A DNA stretch of 64,000 nt from Vombatus ursinus (GCF_900497805.2 NW_020954611.1:8313908-8377907); one strand, 5' to 3'. Positions 12,312-23,915 are shown, counted from the first letter of the stretch. Made by a program: numbers and translations. Notes: generated from the letters alone by a model not told the origin.

Positions 12312-12470
12312 GGAGGAAGAAGAGGAGGAGGAGGAGGAGAAGGAGAAGAAGAAAGAGAAGAAGGAGAAGGAGAAGGAGAAGAAGAAGCAGAAGAAGAAAA
12401 AGAAGAAGAAGAAGAAAAGGAGGAGAAGAAGAAGAAGATGATGATGATGATGATGATGATGAAGAATTTT
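12312..12470 (+). repeat. GAA/GGA purine tract passing into (GAT)n
   Basis: About 130 bases of nearly pure A/G triplet mixture, followed by a run of about nine GAT units (12438-12464). A mirror-symmetric purine tract of this kind can form triplex DNA. Confidence 0.9.
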
Positions 12471-12539
12471 ATTCATCTTCTGCCTGACAGTCCTTCAGAT
12501 ACTTAAAAATAACTAGTTTGTGCCTTCATTCCTCTCTGG

Positions 12540-12950
12540 GGTGTTCTCTTGAATCTCCAAACTTCTTTCTTCTTTATAACCTAGTGGCCTTCTCACCCTA
12601 GAAGATTACATCGCCCTGCTGCCCCTTCTTCTGATTGGTCAATTCCTTCCAGGACTTCCATTTTAAGGAAAGTGTCCAGGCCAGTCATGTTCACTCCCTC
12701 TCTATGCTCAGATCTTGACTATCCAGACTTGTTTCTCTACCATGCAGGGACTTTCTGCTTGACTTCCCCCACTTTTCAGATTCAATTTATGTGTTGCCTT
12801 CCCTCATTAGAGGGTAAGCTCCTTGAACGAAAAAAACTGTCTTTCTGTTTATATTTGTATTCTCAGCTCTCAGCACAGTGTCTAGCACATAATACGTAAA
12901 CGCTTGTTGGCTTGGCTTGACCTGACTTAATTTGACTCCGCTTGACTTGA
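12540..12950 (+). mobile_element. L2-tailed retroposon within L3
   Basis: Ends with an L2-like tail ('gggtaagctccttgaacg', 'ctcagcacagtgtctagcacataat') and a degenerate TTGACT-type repeat tail at 12905-12950. The 5' part (tgattggtcaattccttcc) is not ordinary L2, so it may be a SINE or chimaera using the L2 tail. L3 resumes right after it. Confidence 0.5.
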
Positions 12951-13440
12951 AAACAGTTATTACAGTTCCCCTAAGTCTTCTCCAAGCTAAACATCCCTAA
13001 TTCTTTCAACCAATCCTCATGTGACATGACTTCAAGATTCCCCCTATGCATATTCCTCTGTATACTCTAGTTTATCAATATCTTTAAACCATGGCAACCA
13101 GAATTGAACACAATATTTCAGATGGGCTCTGATGAGGGTAGAATATAGTGGGACTTCCATCCCCCTATTCTTGGAAGCTGTGCTTTCTTAAAGTAGCCCA
13201 AGATTGAATGAATCAGGTTTTTGGTTACCATACCACATCGATACCCTTGCTGAACTTTTAAAGTCCACTGAAATTCACAAAGCTTTTTTAGAACAATATA
13301 TTCTAACCATGCCTCCCCACTGATTTTTTTTGTGCCCAAGTATAAGATTTACATGGATCACTATTGAATTCCACCTCATTATATCTAGCTCAATACTGTT
13401 ACCTGTGAAGATCTTCAAAACCCACATTGACCACACTCTT

Positions 13441-15013
13441 TAGAACAACAGCATAAAACTCTGCTACACAGAAAGAGCTGGGAAGAGAAGAGAATCATCC
13501 AGAAATCACAGAGATTAGCACTTCCTTGAAGCTCCCACAGGTATTGGGTGGAACAAATAACTACGAGCATGAATATAAGTGGTGGAATGCTAGTAAATCC
13601 TTAACAACCAGCTCTACAGGGGGAAAAAATGTATGTACAGAATACTCTTAAGTTTGATCTGCATTATTAGCATTTTCTCCACCACTTTCTTAAGTCTAGA
13701 TAATCAACCAAACAATAAATCAAAGCCTGATTTGTAGCATTTGCCAATTTATGAGGTATAAGTGCTGACACTGAAAATTTGACAATCAGCTCTCTCATGC
13801 CTGTTCAAGCTAGCTCTAACATACTCCTAAACATATGACTCTTCAGTTCTTGGTTAGAATCATGAATAAAAACAGGCTAGTGACATTAGCACCACCAGGT
13901 GGTTAAATTTAACTTAGACCATTTCTAAAGAAACTGCCAAGTACTCATGAGCAGCTTTTACAGGAAGGAACCCTTATCTGTTTGTAAATACAATGAACAC
14001 AGGAAGTAATTACATAAAAATTTTTGAACTGCAATTATTTTCAACAATCCATTTGATGTTTTGTTCCTCATTAGGGAAGAATCTGCTTAAGGAGAGCAAA
14101 GGGAATTTGTTAGAACAGGTGCTCAGCAACTGCTCCCTTTGACCAGTTGAGAAGCCCTTTATTTTACTGAAATCCCCAATACCCTGGGCAATTATCTATC
14201 TTTCCTTCTCCTAAAATGACGTACTATTTCTCTGATATTTTGCTAGTATGACATATTCAAGTATATCCAGGCAGTGGTGGTGGGCATGAGGAATAAGCTG
14301 TGCTTGGAGTAAGGCTGACATTGGCAAAGAGAAGAAGCAGTTTGCTGGTAGCTACATTTGATTTTTGCTCAAGAAAAGGAGTAATGAATGACCTTTTCAT
14401 AGTTCTCAAAGAAAAAAAGTTCTTATTTCAGGTTATCTTCTGTGAAAAAATGTTTGTGTATTGCCAAGTATGTTAATGAGCAGAGGACAGAGTTAAAAGT
14501 TACAGGTTAGTATTTTTTGTTGTGTGTAACAATGCTTTTAAAGATTATCATAATTAAACATGTATAATTTACTAATATACTTATATATGAATATACTTAT
14601 AAGTATAAGTCCAGATCTTTGAGTTATTTAATAATACTAATGTTTGTTTATTTTCTGGAATCATCACTGGGGCAATCCAAGAAAACCAAGAGTATTTCTT
14701 TCAAAATATTTCAATACCCTTTCCACTTCTAATCTTAACCATAATAAGATATGGTTGGATGTATAAAATTAAAAAGATTCTTTTAAAATCCCCAAATAAT
14801 TTTTGATTTCTATTTGAGCCTGTGATCCAAATTCATTCATTTTCCATTCTAAACACCAGCATATCTGTTTCCATTAGATGGCTGTCTTTATGAGAAACTG
14901 TGAAAGAGCTAGCCAGCAAGTGTCAGATAGCTAGTGATAAAGGCATGTAGAAGCATAGGGATTTTGCAGGCATAAAGGTTAGGAGTTCCACTCTTACTCT
15001 AGTTAATCAGCAG
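13441..15013. other. No recognised feature
   Basis: AT-rich intergenic sequence. A CTCF-like 'accaccaggtgg' lies near 13890. No repeat family or coding exon recognised. Confidence 0.4.
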
Positions 15014-15032
15014 AATAAAATAGGCATTAGGG

Positions 15033-15180
15033 GGTGGCTAGGTGGCTAGGTAGATAGAGCACTAGCCCTGGAGTCAGGAGGACCTGAGTTCAAATTCGGC
15101 CTCAGACCCATGACACTTCCTAGCTGTGTGACCCTGGGAAAGTCACTTAACCCCAATTGCCTCACAAAAAAAAATAAATA
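15033..15180 (+). mobile_element. tRNA-headed marsupial SINE with intact target duplication
   Basis: Body runs from 'ggtggctaggtgg' through 'gagttcaaattcgg' (B-box) and 'gtcacttaaccccaattgcc' to an A-rich tail. Flanked by a 19-bp duplication, aataaaataggcattaggg at 15014-15032 and the same with one change at 15181-15199. The little-changed duplication suggests a fairly young insertion. Confidence 0.85.
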
Positions 15181-15458
15181 AATAAAATAAGCATTAGGGA
15201 ATTTTCCTATAGCCTTAGTACAATTTGTGGAAAAGTTATTAATCAATTTGTAGGATCTTAAGACTTTTGGCTATTAGATGAAAGACATAGATGACACCAC
15301 AGAAGAAATATCTTGCAATTAGTTGAAAAAGTCCTACTTCTTGAGCTGCATAGAAAAAGAGCCATTAGTCCAGTGATAATCTCGGTTCAACAGTGGGCCA
15401 GTCAAGGAGTAAAGGACTCAAGGCTCAGGAGTGCCTTGAGCAGGTAGACTTTTATACC

Positions 15459-16195
15459 TGTAGCAGAGAGGAGAGGGAACCCAGAAGGAGTGTTAGACTT
15501 TCCCCACCCCCCACCCCATTGACCACCTTATTAGAGAGACTGGACCAAGTAGAGAGAACTAATCCAACTGAGAACAGAGAGACTTCAGAAGGACACAAAG
15601 AAAAAAAGTGTATAGAAAGATAGCCACCTGAGGTAGGAAGTTACTTCAGGTAGTGTTATTCCCTCATGGCAAAGAGCATGATGGTTATGGACCCCAGAAA
15701 GAAACTGACTGATTGTTGGTAGCTGGTGAAGCACCTCACCTAAGGAATACTTTATGAGGCCTCCATAAAAGGAGAAAAGGATTCTTAGTGTCAGGACTTG
15801 TTAGGGTCCCCTTTGCAAGTACAATGCCTTTCCTACACATGTGCTTCGATACTTTTCTATGTCATGTTTAAGCCTGCTCTCTTAATGGACCTTACGTATT
15901 CAAGAGGGAGCATATACTCCCTGCTTTGGGGGAATGTTTTTATGATCAACAGTTCTTACTATTCCACTTTAATAAATGTCCTTTGCTAAAATAATAATAA
16001 TAATAATAATAATTGTCTGACTGGTTATAATGGGAAGCACATTTGCAGGATATCTTGAATGACAATACTAAAAACCCCCACCCCTCAGGGTTAACCCCCA
16101 CCCCAGAACTCTGAATAAGTGGTGATAGCCACCCTATGGGGACCCAACCTATTACTGTTGTCCAGTTAAGGAGTGACCCCAGGAGGGGTGTTACA
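15459..16195 (+). mobile_element. Probable solo LTR of an endogenous retrovirus-like element (fossil)
   Basis: About 737 bp bounded by TGTAGC and GTTACA, with a TATA-like 'ccataaaagg' near 15764 and a polyadenylation signal 'ctttaataaatg' near 15968. No clear target duplication and no internal genes were found, so the family is unknown. An (AAT)n run lies at 15990-16014. It could instead be part of an unrelated repeat. Confidence 0.5.
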
Positions 16196-16564
16196 ATTTT
16201 ATTCTTTGTATCTTTTTTGTTCCCCTGTTGAAAATAACAGGAAGAAAAAAGATAATTTCTTTATTCAAAGATAAACATTTCTTCAGGAAACTAAGTTTCC
16301 TGGAAGAAAGGAAGAAAATAAGACTTTTTTTCACAGAGATCTGGAAAACACATTGTAACCCTTATGTTAGACTAAGCAAAGTATCTCTATTTTTTTTTGC
16401 ATAGTCATTTATATAAGTAATGTGCCAGGAGGAAAATATATATAGATTTTGAAAATGAAGTATCCCTCAACATTTGAGGAAGACAATCATATACTACTAT
16501 TATTATGCATTTGTGCTACATCTTTTATCCAAAGGAGAAAATTATAACTAGCTTATTAATATCC

Positions 16565-16710
16565 TTCTTAAATCATGGAGCCCAGAATTAGACACAATAT
16601 TTCAGATAAATTCTGATAAGGACAGAATATAATAAGCCTTTCAACTCCCTCTTCCTGGAAGATATGCTTCTCTTAAAGTAGCCCAAGATCACATGCAACC
16701 TCCTCAGCTA
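16565..16710 (-). repeat. L3/CR1 fragment
   Basis: 'gcccagaattagacacaatatttcag', 'ttctgataaggacagaat' and 'taaagtagcccaagatc' match the inverted L3 segment also seen at 13.1 kb. Confidence 0.65.
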
Positions 16711-17877
16711 TAAGAAGCAATGAAGACAGGTGTCATTCTAAGAACATGGACTTCAGGGATATAAATGCCATAATCTTTAGAGTTTGTTCATCTGTAACCA
16801 TTGATAATAGTTCAGAAAACTGTATTCCAATACAGAAAACTTTCGCAGTTGTCCATCAGATATAAGACAAATTCCCTTGACTGATTCTATTCTTTCATCC
16901 CTCCTCCAAAACTATGCGCCATCAAATATCTCTCTTGCATATTCAGTCTCTCCTTCTTCACTGACTCTTGCTTTACTAATGAACATTTAGGATAAAGAAG
17001 ATTATTTCTACTGTTCTTTAAAAAAAACAACTTCAATCCTGCTACCCCCCCCCCACCTTAAGCAACTCTTCTCTTCCCTTCACCATCAAACTTAATGAAA
17101 AGATTAGTCTACACTCAGTTTGTCCACTTCCTCACCAGTCACTCACTCCTCAACCACTTTCATTCTGTACTCCACTCCCTCTTATAAAACCTCTTTCTTG
17201 AAGATTGCTAGTAATCTCACATTCATTAAATCTATTGGTCTTTTCTCAGTCTTCAGTTTCCTTGCCCGCTCTCTACTATTTCACATGACTGACAACCCTG
17301 TCCTTTCTCCTACTAGCCAATCTCTTAGCGTCTCTGCTGCTGTACTTATGTGGCTCTACCTTTCTGAATCTTCCTTTTTTTGTCCTACATTAGCTCCTCT
17401 TCCTTCCATTCCCAAAATGTGGTCATCCCACATGGCTTTACACTTATCTTAACCTTCTTCTCTCTATATATTTCCTCCTTTTGCAAACTCATGCATTCTC
17501 ACAGCTTCAACTATCACCTTACTGCAAAATTTTTATCTCTGCCCCAACCTTCCTCCCAAATCCACATCTACATTTCTAAACACTTGCTAGAATCTCTAAT
17601 TGTATGTTCTGTCATCATTTGAAATTCAAGATGTCCAAAACAAACTCATCTACCTCCAAAAAAGTGTTCCTCTTCATCAACCTTTCCTGATTCTATTAAT
17701 CACATCATCATTCTACTCACTTAGGCTTAAAACACACATTTGGAGTCCTTCCTTTCCCCTCATATCCATTCAGCTATTAATCCTATCATTTCTGCCTCCA
17801 CTATATTTCTCAAATTTATCCCCTATTTTCCATTCCCATTTCCACCATTTCCACCATGCTAATTCAGATTCTCATTT

Positions 17878-18129
17878 GTTGTTATTGTTGTTCAGTCATT
17901 TTCGGTTGTGTCCAACCCTTCATGACCCCATTTGGGGTTTTCTTAGCAAAGATACCAGAGTGGTTTGCCATTTCCTTCTCCATCTCATTTTATAGATGAG
18001 GAAATTGAGGCAGTTAAATGACTTGCCCAGGGTCACACAGCTAGTAAGTGTCTGAAGCCAGATTTGAACTCAGAAGTCTTCCTGACTCCAGGTCCAGCAC
18101 TCTATTCACTGAGCCACACCTAGCTGCCC
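17878..18129 (-). mobile_element. tRNA-RTE SINE inside the L2
   Basis: Inverted copy: RTE-type tail first ('ttcagtcattttcggttgtg', 'gaccccatttggggttttc'), then 'acttgcccagggtcacacag', ending at the tRNA-like head 'ccacacctagctgccc'. Nearly complete. Confidence 0.8.
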
Positions 18130-18244
18130 AATTTGCCCATTAATTTTTACCTAATTTTATAATAGCCTCCTAATAGGTCTCCCTATGTCAACTTTCTTCC
18201 CTCTTCAGTCTTTTCTACAAAGAGACCAAGAGCCATTCCCAAAT

Positions 18245-18430
18245 AAGGACACTGATTTAGAGCTGGAAGGGACATTAGAGGTCATCTAATACAACCATCT
18301 CATTTTACAGATGAAGAAACTGAGGTGTAGTGAGATGAAGTGAGTTTTCTTAGGTTGCACAGGTACTGACAGGGTCGGAATTCAAATCCTTGTCCTTTGA
18401 CTACAAATCCAACAATTTTCCTGCTATACA
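18245..18430 (-). repeat. MIR/THER-type SINE inside the L2
   Basis: 'tagagctggaagggacattagagg', 'ttttacagatgaagaaactg' and 'actacaaatccaac' follow the inverted MIR/THER order. Confidence 0.7.
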
Positions 18431-18487
18431 AGATTAGTCTTTCTCATGCACAGCTTTCATCATGTCACTCTCCTACTCAAAACCATC

Positions 18488-19962
18488 AATGAGAGATGGC
18501 GTCAAGATGGCAGAGTAAAAGCAGTGACTTGCTTGAGCTCTCCCCCAAACCCGTCCAAATACATTTAAAAAATTAATCTAAAAAAATTACTCTAAACAAA
18601 TTCTAAAGCAGCAGAACCCACAAAAAGACAGAGTATAACAAATTTCCAGCCCAAGACAACCTGGATGGTTGATTGAAAAGGTCTGTTGCACCAGGCTGGA
18701 AGAGGAATGCAGTTCAGTGTGGGCTGCACAGGCAAAGACAGAGCCCCAGCAAACCTGGAACAGGCCTCAGGGGACTGAATCACTGTCAGCTGTTGCAATT
18801 TCCAGCCTCCTCAACCCAGAAATGCCAAAGACAACTTAGAAGGTCAGTAAGAAAGGTCTGTAGGACCTCAATGAGAGAGGAGCTCAGTCCCAGGTCCAGT
18901 GATGGCACAGCCCTGGGGGAGTGGCAGCTGCTTCTGGAGCTCTTGGCCCACAGATGGTGGGGGGATCCAGCAGCTTATCAGAGGGGGGATTGCAGGGATC
19001 TCTTTGGTGGCACCGAGGCAGGATTTTCTTGCTTTGCCCATGTTTGGATCTGAGTCATAGTCCTGGGTGGTGGTCCAGGGGCAAAGAAGAGCACTGGCGA
19101 GTAGGAGGTTGCAGTGGCAGTGGAGAGGGAATCCTCCTCGCAGTTTCAAGACAGAAAAGAATGCTTGTGATCACTTATAGACCAGAGCACAGGCCAGGAA
19201 AGGAGTAAACACCTCTCCTTTGATCATACCACCTTGGAAGAACTGAAAATTTACAGGTCCCTAGAAATATCTCTGAAAACAGCTGCACAAAACCCCTGAA
19301 GTTTGAGACAGTACTCCCCACTGAAACAGAGCCCTGCCTTAACAAAGAGGTAGAAAGTCAAGTAATTGACTGGGAATATGAGCAAATGGAGGAAAAGAAC
19401 TCAGACTATAGAATCAGGGGATGATCAGCAGGGGATGATAAAAAGGGAGGGCAGGTTATGGGAGGGGATAATCAGAAGCAAACACTTTTGAGGAGTGACA
19501 GAGTCAAAGGAAAGAACAGAAAAAATGGAAAGTGGGATAGGATGGAGGGAAATACAGTTAGTCTTTCACAACATGACTATTAGGAAAGTGTTTTGCATGA
19601 CTACACATGTATAACCTGTATTGAGTTGCTTGCCTTCTCAATGAGGGTGAGTGGGGAGGGAGGAAGGGAGAGAATTTGGAACTCAAAGTTTTAAAAACGA
19701 ATGTTAAAAATTGTTTTTACATGCAACTGAAAAATAAGATATATAGGTAATAGGGTACAGAAATCTATCCTGCCCTACAGGAAAAAGAAGGGGAAGGGGA
19801 TAAGAGAAGGGGTGTGATAGAAGGGAAGGTATGTTGGGGGAAGGGGTATTCAGAATGCATGCTGTGTTGGGGAGGGGATAGGGCAGAGATAGGGAGAAAA
19901 TTTAGAACTCAGAATCTTGTGGAAGTGAATGTTGAAAACTAATAAATTAATTTAAAAAACAT
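18488..19962 (+). mobile_element. L1 deletion derivative: 5' leader joined to 3' UTR, no ORFs
   Basis: Starts 'agagatggcgtcaagatggc', the marsupial L1 5' end type. It runs through leader sequence to the ORF1 start region near 19345-19400, then passes to L1 3'-UTR sequence ('ggataggatggagggaaatac' at about 19537) and ends in a short A-rich tail. ORF1 beyond its start and all of ORF2 are absent. The target duplication catcaatg stands at 18479-18486 and about 19964-19971, with the surrounding L2 continuous across it. So the element inserted as one short unit or lost its middle later. The two overlapping ORFs at 18673-19208 are leader sequence. Confidence 0.7.
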
Positions 19963-20494
19963 CAATGGCTCCCCTCTACCTACAATATAAAATATAAATT
20001 TCCTCACCTGGTATTAAATGCCTTCTACAATGTAATTTCACCATGCTTTTCTAGCCTTATTTCTAGCTGTTCCCCTTCATATTTCTTAAACTCCCTTCAA
20101 CCTAAACTATTCACTATTTGTTCTATAAAGTCAGTATTTCCTGACTCCAACCCTTTGTTCACCCTATTCCTTACATTCAGTAAGCTATCCCTCTAATTTT
20201 TAAATTCTATCCATTCTCTAAGGCCCAGCACTTAGCACAGTGCCTGGCACACAGTAGCACTTTATAAATGCAAGTTGATTTCTTGCCTAATTAAAATGCT
20301 ACCTTCTCCATGAAGTCTTTGCAGTTAGAAGTGATTACTCCCTACTTTGTTTTTATCATTCTTACAGCATTTAGAACATTATAATTTGTATAATACTTAG
20401 TTGTAAGCATTTCATTCTTCTTATGAGCTCCTTTTAAGCTCCTTACAGGCAAGGGACCATGTTTTACTTATCTTTATAAAGATGTGCTCCATAT

Positions 20495-20660
20495 GTTTCA
20501 ATTCAACAAACATTTATTGAATACATATTATTTGCTGGGTATCATACTAAATGATAGAGATACAAAAAAAAAAAAAAATCCCCTGCCCTCAAGGACCTAC
20601 ATTCTACTGGGAGAAAACTGCAATACATTATGTATACAAAATATATGCAGTAGTCTGATT
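20495..20660 (-). repeat. L2 3'-end fragment
   Basis: 'tcaacaaacatttattgaatac', 'cctgccctcaaggacctac' and 'attctactgggag' are the inverted L2 tail. Confidence 0.6.
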
Positions 20661-21034
20661 TGTTTTTACAAACTTAATAAATATTATTTTAATTGATTAT
20701 AAGACAATAGAGTAGACCATTACAATAGAACCTCTTCCCTTGAGACTAGCATCTTTAGACCTATGGCCAGCTCCTGCAGTAATGATAGGCACAGTTTCCT
20801 CATTTTCCTCAAGAGGGAGCCCTTCAATCATATTTGGGGGAGTCATAACCAGTTCAAAGTCTCATCTCTTCTTCATGTATGACTCATCATTGCTTTTAAA
20901 AAAATCTACTTCAATTCCAAAAACAAGGACATTCTTAGGAAATCTGGGTATTGATGCCAAAGAATTGAGGTAATTATTCTTCCCTATAGTTTTATTTTCC
21001 AGAGTAGATTATACCCACTGACCTTCCCGTTGAA

Positions 21035-21330
21035 TTGGAATGAAATGAAATAGAAAAGCATTTATTAAGTATTTCTTTGTGCAAAGCAGTGTGCTAAGCA
21101 CTAGGAATACAAATTTTTAAAATAATGATAGTCCCTTCTCTCAAAGACTTCAAATTCTAATTGAAAGAGAAAACACACTTGGAAAAGTTCAGCTATAAGG
21201 GGAATACAAAGTCCAGTGGGCCCTTTGGGTGCAACAATCAGGTTTATGGCAATGCTTAAGAGTCTGGATGCCTGGTTCAGGGAAGACTGTAAAGCTTAGT
21301 GGTCTTCCATCTTACCAAAACGATTACAAT
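21035..21330 (-). repeat. L2 3'-end fragment
   Basis: 'agcatttattaagtatttc', 'agtgtgctaagcactagg' and 'cttctctcaaagacttc' are the inverted L2 tail. It separates the gypsy fossil from unassigned sequence to the left. Confidence 0.6.
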
Positions 21331-21439
21331 TAGTGACTTCCTACTAATTGAGAGAGTGTAAGAAAAGGGAAGATCCTGGTAAGATATGGGAAGGAAGTTA
21401 CAAGGTCAGTGCAATTAGGGAAAGGAGTCAATTAAATAG

Positions 21440-22100
21440 AATTAAAGTAAATTTAATAAGTATTTATTTAGGGTGAATGATTTTCCTTATGTTCTTCCAG
21501 AGTCTTCCCAAAGACAATGACATCGTCAAGGTATACCAACACTCACAGGGAGTTCATTTCTCTAACTTACTTTCTCCATTAATTCTCCAATTAATTTTCT
21601 CCACTAATTTAGGCATATTTTGAAACTAATTAATCCATAGGGACGGATGAAAGCAAAGTTTTCATTATCTTCCTCTGTCATGGGTATCTAGTAATAAGCA
21701 CTGTACCAATCCAACACAGAAAACCACTGGCTGCCTAACAGATAATCCAGAGCATCTTGAACTCTTGATATGGTACATTGGTTCATTTTGGTTCTTTTGT
21801 TCCAGGTCTGATCATCTACATAGACATATGTCTTTTTATTCTTTTACTAACATTATGGACAATGCATGTGGACTCTGTGATGATGCCATTCACCAACAGG
21901 TTCTTGAGCTATCCTCTAAGGTCACCATTCACAAATAAACTTTGTTCAGAAGATGAGATCTATCTTCCATGTTTTGGATTCTAACAGCTCTAAAAATTGG
22001 TGAATTCCAATTCTAAAACTTGGTGGATTCCAACTAAAGTCTCATCTATTTAACTGTACTTTCACTAATTCACTGGATTTCAAGCCCTCAAAGACTCACT
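21440..22100 (-). mobile_element. Ty3/gypsy-class LTR retrotransposon, pol (reverse transcriptase) fossil
   Basis: Minus-strand reading shows the reverse transcriptase palm motif YLDDVIVFGKT (21501-21536). About 170 bases upstream of it lies SQWFSVLD, the pair and spacing expected for Ty3/gypsy RT. The copy is broken by several changes and clearly ancient. Related sequence may extend to about 22800. No LTRs were identified. An old mammalian gypsy family (MamGyp type) is the most likely source; a retroviral RT fits the motif set less well. Confidence 0.75.
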
Positions 22101-23046
22101 CCAATTTGATCTCATACTCATTTTTGAGCTTCATTGCCCTCATTTTTACCATCTTCTATAATTTGATGTCCACACAGAGTACAGACAGATCACTTTCTGG
22201 GCTGAAATGTAGACATCACACATGTGCAATATGCCTGCTTTGAGGGAATTTGCTTTGAGTTTTACTACCAAAAAAAAAAAAAGGAACATTTTTCAAGTTT
22301 TTTTATACAAGCTTTCCATGTCATATCTGCATTACTAAATAGTTTTTCCACTGAGGATCTCAATTAGCCTCTTTCCCTTTTTACTGTGTCAAAAGTTTTA
22401 CAATTCTGTAATGCAACTCATCAGGCTGTGCAATGTAGGTTTCTCATACTCATTATTCATAACTTCATAGTCCATAGCTTCTAAGAAAGTTTATAATTTT
22501 GGTCATGGCATACGAATCCTATACCTGCCTTAGTAAAGGCATCTATGCCCAGTCCAATGGATTTCTTTCCTTTCTCATGTTCAGTAAAGTTCCTCCATAC
22601 AAATCAGGGGACCGATTCTTCTCTCTTTACCACCTCTCTGTGGTGCTAGCAATCTGCCTTTCACTAATCTAGTGGACCTAGGTTTGGATAGTTTCCCCAC
22701 TGCTACTCTGCCATCTGACCTAGGGGAGCTATTCCCTCATAACTATGATTCCATAGGTAGGGTTTTCACAGAAGACACCAAGTATAAGAACATCACATCA
22801 CTTGCATATAGAATAGTCTGGTTCTGCTGATAAGAATCTTAGCTGAGTTTTCTGCATAGGTAACAATCCAGATATAATTTCAGATCTGTACCTCATATTC
22901 TATGCTATGTAATCACATTCATTTAATAACATTACTCTTCTACTTCTGATTGAGGATCCTATGATCCAATATCTGAGTACTGTCCTCTATCTGCACCGTG
23001 GTTGGAATATTACAGCATTTAATTGGGTCTGGCACAGTATCCAGTA
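22101..23046. other. Probable flank of the gypsy fossil, unassigned
   Basis: AT-rich sequence that may hold further decayed parts of the same element on the minus strand. I could not name a domain with confidence. Confidence 0.35.
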
Positions 23047-23058
23047 TATCCTTAGTAT

Positions 23059-23139
23059 TTTTGTTGTTTAGTCATTTCAGTTATGACCCCATTTGGAGTT
23101 TTTTTGGCAAAGACACTGGAGCAGTTTGCCATTTCTTTC
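23059..23139 (-). mobile_element. 5'-truncated tRNA-RTE SINE with target duplication
   Basis: Only the RTE-type tail region remains ('gaccccatttggagttttttt', 'agtttgccatttctttc'). Exact 10-bp duplication tccttagtat at 23049-23058 and 23140-23149. Confidence 0.8.
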
Positions 23140-23149
23140 TCCTTAGTAT

Positions 23150-23759
23150 GCAGTGCTGCTAATATCCTTACACTGGCTCTCCTGAGATCCCTGTACTGTC
23201 TAACATCTTTATAACATCATCATTCTTACACTAAGGGTCTAGTCTCATTATCAGTAATCCCTTATGTGTTTTACCATGTGTAAGGAGACAGGAAATTCTA
23301 AGCATCACTCTCAAAGATTCATTATATTGATTCCTTATGCCAATATATAACCAATGACCAAAAACCAGTTCAAAATCTGACAAAACAATTTGGCCAGTTC
23401 AGCCATAATCTATAAAGTATTACTAGGAGCAATGAACAAGTAGGGTGGATCAACACAGTGAAAGTTATCATAGAAATAGAATTTTGAAAACCAACTGCCA
23501 AGTTAACGAGAAAAATCACAAAAAATAATGTCTATACTCCCAAGTAGATAAAGGCCAAAAGCTTCTCTTTTCCAAGTTGTTTTCCACTTGTGTCTCCAGA
23601 GACAGAAAACTTCCTGGTTAAGTACAGAATGATTTTTATAGTGGTTCCCTTGGTTCTTTCTTAGCATCTGGTCCACTCATTTACAGAAACACTAACTCAA
23701 AATGAAATAAAAATCAACATCTTTTTCTAGAGACAAAACCTCTTTTAAAAGCACAAGCA
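23150..23759. other. No recognised feature
   Basis: AT-rich sequence; could be further decayed retroelement but nothing assignable. Confidence 0.35.
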
Positions 23760-23915
23760 AGGGGCAGCTAGGTGGCACAGTGGATAGAGTACCAGACCTG
23801 GAATCAGGAGGAACTGAGTTCAAATTCGGCCTCAGACACGTAACGTTCACTAGCGGTGTGACCCTGGGCAAGTCACTTAACCCCATTGCTTAGCCAAAAA
23901 ATAAAAAAATAAAAA
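23760..23915 (+). mobile_element. tRNA-headed marsupial SINE
   Basis: 'ggggcagctaggtggcacag', 'gagttcaaattcggcctcag', 'gtgaccctgggcaagtcac', then an A/T-rich tail. Nearly complete; no clear target duplication. Confidence 0.85.

Larger units (their letters stand above)
12045..13440 (-). mobile_element. L3/CR1 LINE copy with two later insertions
   Basis: The inverted 3' end at 'cacagaatcacaaaacac' is followed by 'gacctcatcagccacctaattc', then after the insertions 'ctaagtcttctccaagctaaac', 'accagaattgaacacaatatttcag', 'tagcccaagattg' and 'ttacatggatcactattg', in L3 order. Inside it: a purine tract (12312-12470) and an L2-tailed retroposon (about 12540-12950). Confidence 0.75.
16845..20480 (+). 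mobile_element. Long L2 LINE carrying nested insertions
   Basis: L2 ORF2-type sequence starts near 16845 and is recognisable through 17870 ('aagatgtccaaaacaaac' at 17630). It resumes at 18130-18245 ('tttataatagcctcctaatagg'), 18430-18487 ('catgtcactctcctactc') and again at 19963 ('gctcccctctacctac') to a tail near 20235 ('cacttagcacagtgcctggc'). The open stretches at 17120-17995 are chance readings of C/T-rich L2 and not genes. Confidence 0.65.

Noticed and set aside
15033-15180. tRNA gene (B-box like gttcaaattc in this and the other SINE heads)
   Set aside because: The head is followed by a SINE body with an A tail and target duplication. No complete cloverleaf was sought or seen.
17120-17995. 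Three overlapping ORFs of 80-131 codons as a gene
   Set aside because: They are Ser/Leu/Phe-rich readings of C/T-rich L2 sequence and the last one runs into a SINE.
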